Shown here: one piece after another, positions 35,242-42,819 of the stretch
How positions within the stretch are numbered: the first letter of the stretch is position 1
Layout: the number at the start of each line of letters is the position of its first letter
Program-made: the position numbers and the translations under genes
Assembly (NCBI RefSeq): GCF_025567385.1
Contig: NZ_JAOQJU010000011.1
Span: 34,890-98,889 of the forward strand
Direction of reading: 5' to 3'
Origin: Claveliimonas acetigenes
GTDB lineage: Bacteria > Bacillota > Clostridia > Lachnospirales > Lachnospiraceae
DNA length: 64,000 bases
The notes under the pieces: generated by a model
The model's database searches: none
Seen by the model: only the letters and a program-made list of their open reading frames with translations
Told to the model about the DNA's origin: nothing

Positions 35242-36564
35242 TTAACTTAATAAAACTTCCGCAAGCTTTACAAATCTTACCGCGCATTCTTCTTCAGTTC
35301 TTAAATCGCACTCCTCATCCCATACAAAGATATTCTCTTTCAACACTTTATCCCATAGCCAGAACATCCTATCCTCCACATTTTCATGTAATAAAACCGT
35401 TCTTCTTCTGGCATTTAAAAAAGTAGTATTTCTTCCTTCAATTCTCGTTATCATTTTCTTCATAAAATTACCCAGCTTCAAACCAAGCATCCCCAACTCG
35501 TTGCCAGTAATATTCAACTGCAATATCCAGGAAAAGTCCGAACTTCCCGTCCGCAGTCTCAATCCAAACCACAGAACTTCCAGCCACATCAACGAAGCGT
35601 CCCTTTTCTCATCCGTTTCGCAGACAATTCTATGTATCAGCTCTACATTCTCCATAATTTTTTCCTGCCGCCTGATATCATAGCCGTCAAACAAAACATA
35701 AAACATGTTTTGAAATTCCCCTTCCCCATCAGGAAATTCCCGAAACAGCTCAAAGTAACTGCTATACTTTTCATAAAAACCTTTTGTCATTTTACCTTTA
35801 TCCAGCTTAAGCGTAAAATCAATAAATTTCTTTAAATATTGACTCGCCTCCGTTTTCTCTCCAAATATTTGTTTAACAGAATTCTCAAGCTGCTTCTGAT
35901 CAATTGCGATTATTACAGTTATATTAGGAATCCCCTTTAACAAATGATGCAGCCGCTCCAATACTTTAATTGCATAATCCGGCAGACACCGATCCAGTTC
36001 ATCCACCACCCAGATAATAGGTTTATATTCCGCTATCTTCTTCAACTGTTCCCTGACGGTCTTCAAAGTCTCTTTAAACGTAGATAAATTATCAAACTTT
36101 TTATTTTCTTCCGCTATGCCCTCCCCTTTTTCCTTAATCTTTTCTAATGTACCAACCACATCAAAACCTATTTTATTCTTAATAACTTCTCCAGCTATCT
36201 CCTTCACCGCTTCTCCGGCCGTCTTCATTGCACCTTCAATAAAACTCTCTACTTTTCCCGAGAAAAGATTTTCCTTTTCATTCACAGTGTCAAGCATCGC
36301 TGCCACAATTGCGATAATCGGCTCCTCATAATAATCATATTCCCAGCAGTTATAATGAAAAAGGAAATATTTGTCACCTGCTTCTTCCTCTGATTGAAGC
36401 GACGCTATTTTTTCTTCAAACATCTCCAGAACATAAGATTTTCCAGAACCCCACTCCCCATCTATTGCAAACATTCTGGCTCCATCCCGGGCAGAAATTG
36501 TTTCCACTATTTCAATCAAATCCCCCACAAATTTGCTCCGGTTCAAAATGTCTTGCTTTTGCAT
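35242..36564 (-). CDS. KAP-family P-loop NTPase
   Basis: A 440-residue NTPase of the KAP group (named after Kidins220 and the phage-exclusion protein PifA). Walker A is GEWGSGKS at residues 36-43, followed by the family-typical FLFHYNCWEYDYYEEPI; Walker B is IIWVVDELDRCLPDYAI. Usual KAP transmembrane insertions are absent, replaced perhaps by the separate four-TM protein next door. I chose the ATG at 36562-36564, preceded by GGAGGGGCAAGA. It is the first gene of a three-gene operon behind the promoter-hairpin module at 36585-36685. A defence role is inferred from the family and neighbours. Confidence 0.88.
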   Translation of the reverse strand: MQKQDILNRSKFVGDLIEIVETISARDGARMFAIDGEWGSGKSYVLEMFEEKIASLQSEEEAGDKYFLFHYNCWEYDYYEEPIIAIVAAMLDTVNEKENLFSGKVESFIEGAMKTAGEAVKEIAGEVIKNKIGFDVVGTLEKIKEKGEGIAEENKKFDNLSTFKETLKTVREQLKKIAEYKPIIWVVDELDRCLPDYAIKVLERLHHLLKGIPNITVIIAIDQKQLENSVKQIFGEKTEASQYLKKFIDFTLKLDKGKMTKGFYEKYSSYFELFREFPDGEGEFQNMFYVLFDGYDIRRQEKIMENVELIHRIVCETDEKRDASLMWLEVLWFGLRLRTGSSDFSWILQLNITGNELGMLGLKLGNFMKKMITRIEGRNTTFLNARRRTVLLHENVEDRMFWLWDKVLKENIFVWDEECDLRTEEECAVRFVKLAEVLLS

Positions 36565-36584
36565 TCTTGCCCCTCCTTTTTTAC

Positions 36585-36685
36585 ATAAAAAAAGGTAAGC
36601 AAACAAAGCAGTCTCCACTGCTTTATTTCCTTACCTTGATTAGCCTTTTTTATTATAACACAGTTTTATACCTTTTTCGACAATT
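36585..36685 (-). promoter_or_regulatory. Promoter-hairpin module, copy A, before the KAP operon
   Basis: Reading the minus strand: TTGTCGAAAAA, an extended -10 TGTTATAAT (36652-36660), GGCTAATC, then a long hairpin. AAGGTAAG...AAAGCAGT pairs with ACTGCTTT...CTTACCTT (36592-36637, GGAG loop, one mismatch and one G-T pair), ending in seven T residues. A transcript started here would end as an RNA of about 60 bases unless read through into the KAP gene, whose ribosome site is 10 bases further. A near-identical copy lies at 42689-42785. Confidence 0.8.
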
Positions 36686-37067
36686 CTTTTCCGCTGCTTT
36701 AAATAAAGTTGTAGCGCTAATGCAGAAAAATTATATATGTTACTTCAAAATACCCTTTATTGTTCCGGACGAAAGATAATAATTCAAATCTATCGATTAT
36801 TTAAGACAAACTCTTCTCTGCCTCTAAATTGCAAATGAACCAAAAATACATAGACAAACCATAACTCTGTCCGATGTGCTAATGACAAAATAGCCGCACA
36901 AGGATATCTCCCGTTCATCAGCTTCTTTCGAAATGCTGTGATAAATGTAATACACTGACCCCCGTATTTTTGCAAAAATTTCCGCAGAAATACGGGGGAT
37001 TTTTGAATTTCCTTTTTCGTTAGGGCTACTCAGATTTGGAAGTTAAGGATTCCGGTCAGACCAGCCA
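36686..37067. other. Intergenic region with gene-tail remnant
   Basis: No intact gene is seen between copy A and the AAA/PD-(D/E)XK gene. A 61-codon minus-strand frame (36790-36975) contains AFRKKLMNG, matching AFRKRLMNG in the remnant at 38910-39053, so it is probably the degraded tail of the same kind of gene rather than a real one. The 28-base repeat at 36910-36937 recurs at 38970-38997. Confidence 0.55.
36959..37005 (+). terminator. Strong hairpin after the AAA/PD-(D/E)XK gene
   Basis: CCCCCGTATTTTTGC pairs with GCAGAAATACGGGGG (one mismatch). The following ATTTTT is on the plus strand, opposite to the genes on both sides, so its orientation is odd; it may still stop minus-strand transcription weakly. 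Confidence 0.5.
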
Positions 37068-38768
37068 CTATTGTCCGCCCATTACGACTCTGCATTCCTT
37101 TTCCCAGAATGCCATGCCATATTTTATGATTTTTGCAGCCTTTCTTCTTTCAAGAGCCGCCGTATATTTCCGTTCCTCAATCTGTCTGAGTGCATCCGCA
37201 CAGCCTTTTTCCAGGTTCCCGTCATCTGCATACTTCAGTTCGATCACGATGCCGATCTTATCCGGCGTGTATACCAGGATATCACTGTACCCTTCCCCTG
37301 TCTCTGCATTTGATCTGACCAGCCAGTCGCTTCTGCTCTGCAGGAGTCCCAGAACCATGCCGTGGTAGAAGTTCTCTTTCATGTTCCTGCGGACAGCGGT
37401 ATCACGCACACTGATGGAATCCCACAGATATCCGTGAAGCATCTCTTCTATCCGTTCTGCATCCCCATCCGGAAATGCCGCGCAGAATTTTTCTATTCTT
37501 GATATGTCCGCCCGTGAAGTATCCCCGAACCATTCCCTGACCTGCGTGACAAATAAATCCCTGATTTCAGCGTTTGGTATGGCTAATGTATAATCTTTTG
37601 CAGAAACACGCCCTGTGGTCGTCAGATATCCGGTCATCAACAGCACGCTCCACAGGTTTTCAATACTGCTGTCAATTTCCCTGTAAGTCAGTTCCTGCCG
37701 TATTCTCTTCCGGACAGCCCCGCCGGCAATCAGCTGTTCAACCTCGTCCCTTGTGGACTGGTCTGCTTTATCAATAAAATGCCGTACAAGTTCATTCCCA
37801 CTTGTATTTGCCCAGTAATTATCTGGCAATGCATTCTTGTTTCTCCGGAGAGCCTGCGTATACTTGATGACATCCCAGGGACAATAGATAAGCCTTTCTC
37901 CGAACCGGTACCCGTCATACCATTCACGCATGATATCTGCTGCCTCCTCCCGTCCGTAGTATACCAGCAGCTCTTTTACCTCGTCATCCGTAAATCCGAA
38001 ACTGTCGCTAAAATATTCATCCGTGACGGTCATGACATTAAGGTTGTTCAGTCCGGTAAAAATACTCTCTTTCGAAACACGCAGACATCCCGTGATAACT
38101 GCAAAATAAAGATCCGCATTCGACTTCAGCGCATTACCGAAAAGATTTCTGATAAGCATGACCATCTCATCATAATATCCATTCTGGAATGCCTTATCCA
38201 GCAGCACATCATACTCATCTATCAGAAGGATCACCTGTCTGCCATAATGCTTTGACAAGAGCAGCGAAAGCACCTTCAGGCTTGTCAGCATGACCGCATC
38301 CGTCATCGTAAATACGCTGCTCTGCAAACTCCCGACTTCAATCAGCTGGCGGTACATTGCACGTTCTTCTTCTGACAGCCTGTCGCTTTCCAGCAGGAAC
38401 AGGAACCGCATGGCCTCAATCCCTATCACGGAGCGCAGCGCAGCACATGCTTCCTGGTAATTTTTCCCGTCAACACTCTTCAGCGTTATGGAAATCACCG
38501 GAAATTTCCCCATATATTCCTCGCAAAGTTCTGTCTCCTTTGAAATTTCCAGCCCGTCAAACAGCGTCCGGTCACATCCGATCTCAAAAAAAGCCTTCAG
38601 CATGTCCATTGTAAGCGTCTTCCCGAAACGACGTGGGCGCGTAAACAGGTTTACTTCACCCCAGTTTTCCAGAAGCTCTGCTATGAACATTGTCTTATCC
38701 ACATAATAAAAGCCCTGCGTCCTGATTTTTTCAAATCCATCCACACCTACAGGCAGTTTCTTCATCAT
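37068..38768 (-). CDS. AAA-ATPase-like protein with PD-(D/E)XK nuclease domain
   Basis: A 566-residue protein of the AAA-ATPase-like/PDDEXK_9 (DUF1703) type common in gut anaerobes. The N-terminus KKLPVGVDGFEKIRTQGFYY is typical; Walker A is degenerate, FTRPRRFGKTLT; Walker B is VILLIDEYDVLLDKA. The C-terminal nuclease fold has GYSDILVYTP, IVIELKYA and, further on, LRQIEERKY, matching D, ExK and Q. The start is the ATG at 38766-38768 after GGGGTGG. Its role is not established; a mobile or defence function is often suspected. Short direct repeats flank it (36910 and 38970). Confidence 0.88.
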   Translation of the reverse strand: MMKKLPVGVDGFEKIRTQGFYYVDKTMFIAELLENWGEVNLFTRPRRFGKTLTMDMLKAFFEIGCDRTLFDGLEISKETELCEEYMGKFPVISITLKSVDGKNYQEACAALRSVIGIEAMRFLFLLESDRLSEEERAMYRQLIEVGSLQSSVFTMTDAVMLTSLKVLSLLLSKHYGRQVILLIDEYDVLLDKAFQNGYYDEMVMLIRNLFGNALKSNADLYFAVITGCLRVSKESIFTGLNNLNVMTVTDEYFSDSFGFTDDEVKELLVYYGREEAADIMREWYDGYRFGERLIYCPWDVIKYTQALRRNKNALPDNYWANTSGNELVRHFIDKADQSTRDEVEQLIAGGAVRKRIRQELTYREIDSSIENLWSVLLMTGYLTTTGRVSAKDYTLAIPNAEIRDLFVTQVREWFGDTSRADISRIEKFCAAFPDGDAERIEEMLHGYLWDSISVRDTAVRRNMKENFYHGMVLGLLQSRSDWLVRSNAETGEGYSDILVYTPDKIGIVIELKYADDGNLEKGCADALRQIEERKYTAALERRKAAKIIKYGMAFWEKECRVVMGGQ

Positions 38769-38909
38769 ACTGCAGCCACCCCTTCCCGGTATCATCATCC
38801 GGCATGGATAACCGTCTTTCCCTTTCCTGGAACCAGTGCCGGTGTTCTGATATTTCCATCTTACCATCAATGCGGACAGTCTGCAAGATTATAAGCTGCG
38901 GCTGCCTGT

Positions 38910-39053
38910 TTATTTCAATTTTTCTTTCGCCAGCTCTTCCTGGATATATACCTGAGACGTAATCGGGTTCCCGTTCATCAGCCTCTTTCGAAATGCTTCG
39001 TTTGGGAGCATCATGGTGTCATCATCAACACATAGTTTACCTATCGTTGCTCT
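38910..39053 (-). pseudogene. Tail fragment of an unrecognised gene
   Basis: The minus strand reads LCVDDDTMMLPNEAFRKRLM followed by NGNPITSQVYIQEELAKEKL and a stop. The sequence looks like a genuine protein C-terminus, but the frame is closed upstream by the stop of the TPR gene and there is no ribosome site. A shorter relative lies in 36790-36975. I do not know the parent family. Confidence 0.5.
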
Positions 39054-40295
39054 CTAACTCAGGCTTTCTTTTACTCTGTCCAACAGCATTTTTAACTCTT
39101 GATCCTGAGGGAACTCCTTCTCTATCCACTTCTCGTTCATCTTCAGCCGTTCCTCCATCTTCTCTCGTTCGTGAACGCCAAGCTCCTGACTCAAAATAAT
39201 GTAATTAAGACTCGTCTCTATAATATACCTGTTCACTTTAAAATTATTAATCTTTATAAGCTGCTCAGCCAGAGCTGTAGATTCGTCATACAGCTCTCTG
39301 GCTTTCTGCAGATTCTGCCGTTCTTGCTCATATTGTCCATATTCATTCGTTACAATGCGGATATAATCGCTGATCACTCTTCCGTGCTGCTCTCCTATAT
39401 CTTTTTCCTTTATGCCACGGAGAATCTCCAACGATGTTTCATACAAATCCCGGATTGTTCTGTCCTTCGGCTCCCATCCAACCTTCCGACATACAGTCCC
39501 CAGCTTTCGATAAAACATCGCCTCCCGCGGAAGGATCCCATACTCAATTCTATTCCGGGTATTCACCAACAAATACGGCTCCGCTTCCTCCTGCTTTTTG
39601 ATCCACGTCATTTTCTCTGTAATCTCATCATATTTTTCTGCTATTTTTTCAACCGCCCGCTCCTTCTCAAATATGACGAGCAGCCGTTCTGCCGCCTGTT
39701 CATACAAATTGCACCCCGCGATAAAATCCGTATCGAGAATTTCCTCAGTCAGACGATAACTCTGCATGAAAAGTTCCTCCACCTCTTCAAGGCTGCCCTT
39801 CTGTTCAAGCAAAAAAATTCCTTTTAACGAACAAAACTTAGACTGCAATTCCAATGCTTTCGTCTCTTTTCTTTCCATAGCTTTCAAAATCTGGATTCCT
39901 TCCTCAAAATAATCCAGGATTTCTTTCTTTTCTTTCATAGAACGGGAATCCATGCTTCCACATCCCCACGTCTGCCTATAAATATCCTTTTTATGAAAAA
40001 TATAATTATTATAAACAGCTACCAACAGCATATCATCCTTTACATTCTGTTTTTTCAAAATCTCAATACAAGCATCAGACATTGCTATATCCAAATCTTT
40101 TACATACCATCCGATTTCCTGTGTAGGCATAAATTTTTCATATTGAAAAATTGCTTCAGCAAACTCTCTCCGATATATTCTTCCAACATTTTTTCTGCTG
40201 ACATCTTTTTCTGTCACATACCTGTAAATATTTCCGTACAGGTAAATTGTCGAAAAATCATAATCTATTTTCGGATCATACTTTCCCTGCGGCAA
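39054..40295 (-). CDS. TPR-like helical C-terminal part of the STAND protein (after in-frame TAG)
   Basis: A frame of 413 residues made of helical pairs typical of TPR arrays (for example CSLKGIFLLEQKGSLEEVEE and EQAAERLLVIFEKERAVEKI). It is in exactly the same frame as the STAND gene and separated from it by one TAG codon (40311-40313) plus five codons. Its only candidate start is a TTG without a ribosome site. STAND NTPases normally carry such repeats at their C-terminus as the sensor. I therefore read it as the second half of one gene of about 1080 codons. Confidence 0.75.
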   Translation of the reverse strand: MPQGKYDPKIDYDFSTIYLYGNIYRYVTEKDVSRKNVGRIYRREFAEAIFQYEKFMPTQEIGWYVKDLDIAMSDACIEILKKQNVKDDMLLVAVYNNYIFHKKDIYRQTWGCGSMDSRSMKEKKEILDYFEEGIQILKAMERKETKALELQSKFCSLKGIFLLEQKGSLEEVEELFMQSYRLTEEILDTDFIAGCNLYEQAAERLLVIFEKERAVEKIAEKYDEITEKMTWIKKQEEAEPYLLVNTRNRIEYGILPREAMFYRKLGTVCRKVGWEPKDRTIRDLYETSLEILRGIKEKDIGEQHGRVISDYIRIVTNEYGQYEQERQNLQKARELYDESTALAEQLIKINNFKVNRYIIETSLNYIILSQELGVHEREKMEERLKMNEKWIEKEFPQDQELKMLLDRVKESLS

Positions 40296-40310
40296 AAAAT
40301 AATTCCGATA

Positions 40311-42302
40311 CTAAGATTCTATAAAACCAATCCACTCCTCGACAAGTTCATCCATCAAACCGCCAAACTCCTGAACAATCGCTTCCTGATACTTCTCATT
40401 TTTACATTCAGCAATAGTATGATTATTAATCTCAGCTATTCCTGTCCTTTTATAAACAAGGAGACTTTCAAACATCTGTAAAATCGCCAGGATTTCCGTT
40501 ATATTGCCTCCTGTTTCCATCTCTTCAAGAAAAACACAGTCCTTCACTGTAAGCGGGCAATACGCCGTCGCAATAATCAGCAGAATCCGCCCCGCTTTAT
40601 GATATACCTTCTCCCCAAGCACCTGACGCATGTAGGCAAAAAATGCTTTCCGGCCATCCTTTTCATCAAAAATTGTCCATATATTCCGATGATTCTTTAC
40701 CGCCTCTTTAAATAAAGTTACATAAAGTCTGAAATCCACAAAGCGGTATTTTGCCTCCTCGCACATTTTTTTCAGAACCGCCTCTTTCTCTTCCTCAGGC
40801 ACCCCTTCTGCTCCGCTATTTTTACACGCCTCGGTAAAATAGCCTCTCAACATCCTGCCATAGAGCTTTTTATCGGAGTTATTTTTCAACGTAAAATTGC
40901 ACTCTGCGCACACACTTTCCTTTCTGAGCTGCGCCAGTTTGCCTTGTGTAAAATCACTCAGACTTTCCGTATCTCCATTTCTTGAAGTAAGCAGTATATA
41001 GACGCCTTCCGCAAGCTGATCCCGCAACGGTATAAAGTCGAAAATATTCTTTTTATTTCCTTCTTCATAAATCTCATCAATTCCATCAATGATAAAAAGC
41101 AGCTTCAGCGCTTCATTCTGACGCTCTTTCCTCACACATTGCAGCACATCCTCTAAACACTCTGCCATTTCCTTCTTTCCGTCCAGCCATTTCAACTGTC
41201 TGGACTCCTTTCCGACCGTCGTCTGCCCGGAACACTTCTCCATTTTAAACAGACTATTAAATTCCGTCACAAACTCCTCCATACTTCGATATTTCAACGC
41301 ACTGCAATAATACGCTCTTATATACAATTTCTCCTCATATTTATCCGCCAACAGTTGATTTAAACTAGACACAAAAGCCGTTTTCCCCATTCCTCTGTCC
41401 ATCGTAAGAAGAAATACTCCTTTTGGTTCCTCCTCCATCACCCTATTCAGCCATTTCATAAGCTTTTTATTGTCCTGATACATTTCCGGTTTATTCAGCC
41501 TTTGAAGATTCATAACATCCTCCCATTTCCATCTTGTATCCAACTGAACCTTCCTGTATCTTTCCAATTCATCGGCAATCTCCTTTTTCTTTACAGCATC
41601 CCTGTACCATGCGTTGTCTATATCCAGGTGTTTTCCATTCATATAGTTCAGAGAATGTACATTGTAATTTAAAGAATTGAATTTATCAAAGAAAAATTCT
41701 TTCTCAAAAATATATCTTTCCAGGCAGATTCGCTTTCCACTTATCTCTGCAACCACATTTTCTTCCTGCCTCAAAACAATTTTCTCATAATCCTCTATCG
41801 TTTCCTCCAGGCAATCGTCAATTCCCCTTGACAAACGACGCATATCATAAATAAAATCATCTGAATCCTCAAAAGGCAGCGCTCCATGCCCGATCATATC
41901 ATTGCGCCATTCAACAATCCGATAATCACTCACAAATCTACCGACAACCTTCAAAATATGATACACCTCCGGCATATCCTTTTTAAGCACATCATATCCC
42001 AGCAACTTAACCAAAAACTCTTTCCACTTACCCAGGCTCAGCGATTTTGACAGCAAATCCTTCACAATACCTCGGATTCTCATATCTTCCAGATTTAAAT
42101 CCTCATAAAACAAACAGGAAAAACCAAGAAACACCGGAAATTTTATTATCAGTTCCGCAATATCCCTCAGCTCAAACCAGGCACCTGCATACTGTCCCCT
42201 TTTCACCAGCTCATAAAATCTATTATATTCATGACTTATAAAATATGGAAACACACCTTTTTCTATCGCTTCTTTAACAACTTCATTTTCTTTTTTTAAC
42301 AT
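40311..42302 (-). CDS. HEPN-like/STAND NTPase, probably truncated by a stop codon
   Basis: The frame has 663 residues from the ATG at 42300-42302 (GGAGG upstream). The N-terminal 200 residues are helical and contain WRNDMIGHGALPF, a good RX4-6H motif as in HEPN ribonucleases. The NTPase follows with Walker A MDRGMGKTAFVSS, Walker B LLFIIDGIDEI, a sensor VYILLTSRNGD and a winged-helix-like region. The frame stops at TAG just where TPR repeats would begin, and those repeats continue in frame downstream. The layout effector-STAND-TPR resembles antiviral Avs proteins. It is preceded by a small membrane peptide gene and copy B of the promoter-hairpin module. Confidence 0.8.
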   Translation of the reverse strand: MLKKENEVVKEAIEKGVFPYFISHEYNRFYELVKRGQYAGAWFELRDIAELIIKFPVFLGFSCLFYEDLNLEDMRIRGIVKDLLSKSLSLGKWKEFLVKLLGYDVLKKDMPEVYHILKVVGRFVSDYRIVEWRNDMIGHGALPFEDSDDFIYDMRRLSRGIDDCLEETIEDYEKIVLRQEENVVAEISGKRICLERYIFEKEFFFDKFNSLNYNVHSLNYMNGKHLDIDNAWYRDAVKKKEIADELERYRKVQLDTRWKWEDVMNLQRLNKPEMYQDNKKLMKWLNRVMEEEPKGVFLLTMDRGMGKTAFVSSLNQLLADKYEEKLYIRAYYCSALKYRSMEEFVTEFNSLFKMEKCSGQTTVGKESRQLKWLDGKKEMAECLEDVLQCVRKERQNEALKLLFIIDGIDEIYEEGNKKNIFDFIPLRDQLAEGVYILLTSRNGDTESLSDFTQGKLAQLRKESVCAECNFTLKNNSDKKLYGRMLRGYFTEACKNSGAEGVPEEEKEAVLKKMCEEAKYRFVDFRLYVTLFKEAVKNHRNIWTIFDEKDGRKAFFAYMRQVLGEKVYHKAGRILLIIATAYCPLTVKDCVFLEEMETGGNITEILAILQMFESLLVYKRTGIAEINNHTIAECKNEKYQEAIVQEFGGLMDELVEEWIGFIES

Positions 42303-42371
42303 AATAAATCCTCCCGCCGCGAACATGCACAAACTGAGGCCGGCAATAAAATCGCCGACCTCAAGCTTATG

Positions 42372-42530
42372 TTAAATAATCTGTGCTTTAAAACAAGCAT
42401 GATCACTTAACGATGCCTCCACCACTATCTCTCTCCCTGAAATCACTCCAACAAAAATGGACGCAAGGATAAGTAGCAGACACATCCTATTCAGAACGGC
42501 TTTCTGTTTGCTTTTCTTCCACTTCTTCAT
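42372..42530 (-). CDS. 52-residue single-span membrane peptide
   Basis: The ATG at 42528-42530 follows AGGAGGTAATGTTAG and opens a frame beginning MKKWKKSKQKAVLNRM. A basic N-terminus is followed by one hydrophobic segment (CLLLILASIFVGVIS) and a short tail. It could be an exported peptide, a toxin-like peptide or a signal-anchored remnant; there is no family match by eye. It lies in the leader of the STAND operon, 70 bases before its start, so it is co-transcribed. A hairpin (TGAGGTCGGC with GCCGGCCTCA, 42335-42363) separates the two. Confidence 0.6.
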   Translation of the reverse strand: MKKWKKSKQKAVLNRMCLLLILASIFVGVISGREIVVEASLSDHACFKAQII

Positions 42531-42688
42531 CTAACATTACCTCCTTCACTTCCTCTGGGTGTATAAGTTACAGCCGCAGATCTAACAAAAGCTGCAGATG
42601 GACAGGCGACTCCTCCAAACGAGGCCGGAAAAGACTTACGCCCGTCTTATGTAATGGTTCAGCAAACAAACAGCCAATGAATAGCAAC
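42531..42688 (-). other. 158-base leader of the STAND operon
   Basis: After copy B of the hairpin module the transcript would have about 158 bases before the 52-codon gene. It contains GC-rich partly complementary segments (GACGGGCGTAAGTC, CTGCAGC with GCGGCTG). I see no known riboswitch and no ORF. Confidence 0.4.
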
Positions 42689-42785
42689 AAAAAAGGTAAG
42701 CAAACAAAGCAGTCTCCACTGCTTTATTTCCTTACCTTGATTAGCCATTTCTATTGTAACACAAACTTATATATTTTTCGACAAT
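42689..42785 (-). promoter_or_regulatory. Promoter-hairpin module, copy B, before the STAND operon
   Basis: The same architecture as copy A: TTGTCGAAAAA, extended -10 TGTTACAAT, GGCTAATC, then a hairpin (42693-42738) whose 46 bases are identical to copy A, and a T run. The promoter half differs at several positions while the hairpin does not, which points to selection on the hairpin. Confidence 0.8.
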
Positions 42786-42819
42786 TTTTCAAAAAAAAAT
42801 GTCGTTTCCAACCTTACTA

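Noticed and set aside
36790..36975. 61-codon frame as a real small gene
   Set aside because: No ribosome site; its middle matches the tail fragment at 38910-39053, so it looks like degraded coding sequence.
42531..42688. Known riboswitch in the STAND leader
   Set aside because: I looked for cyclic-di-GMP, SAM, TPP and similar cores and could not match the conserved bases.
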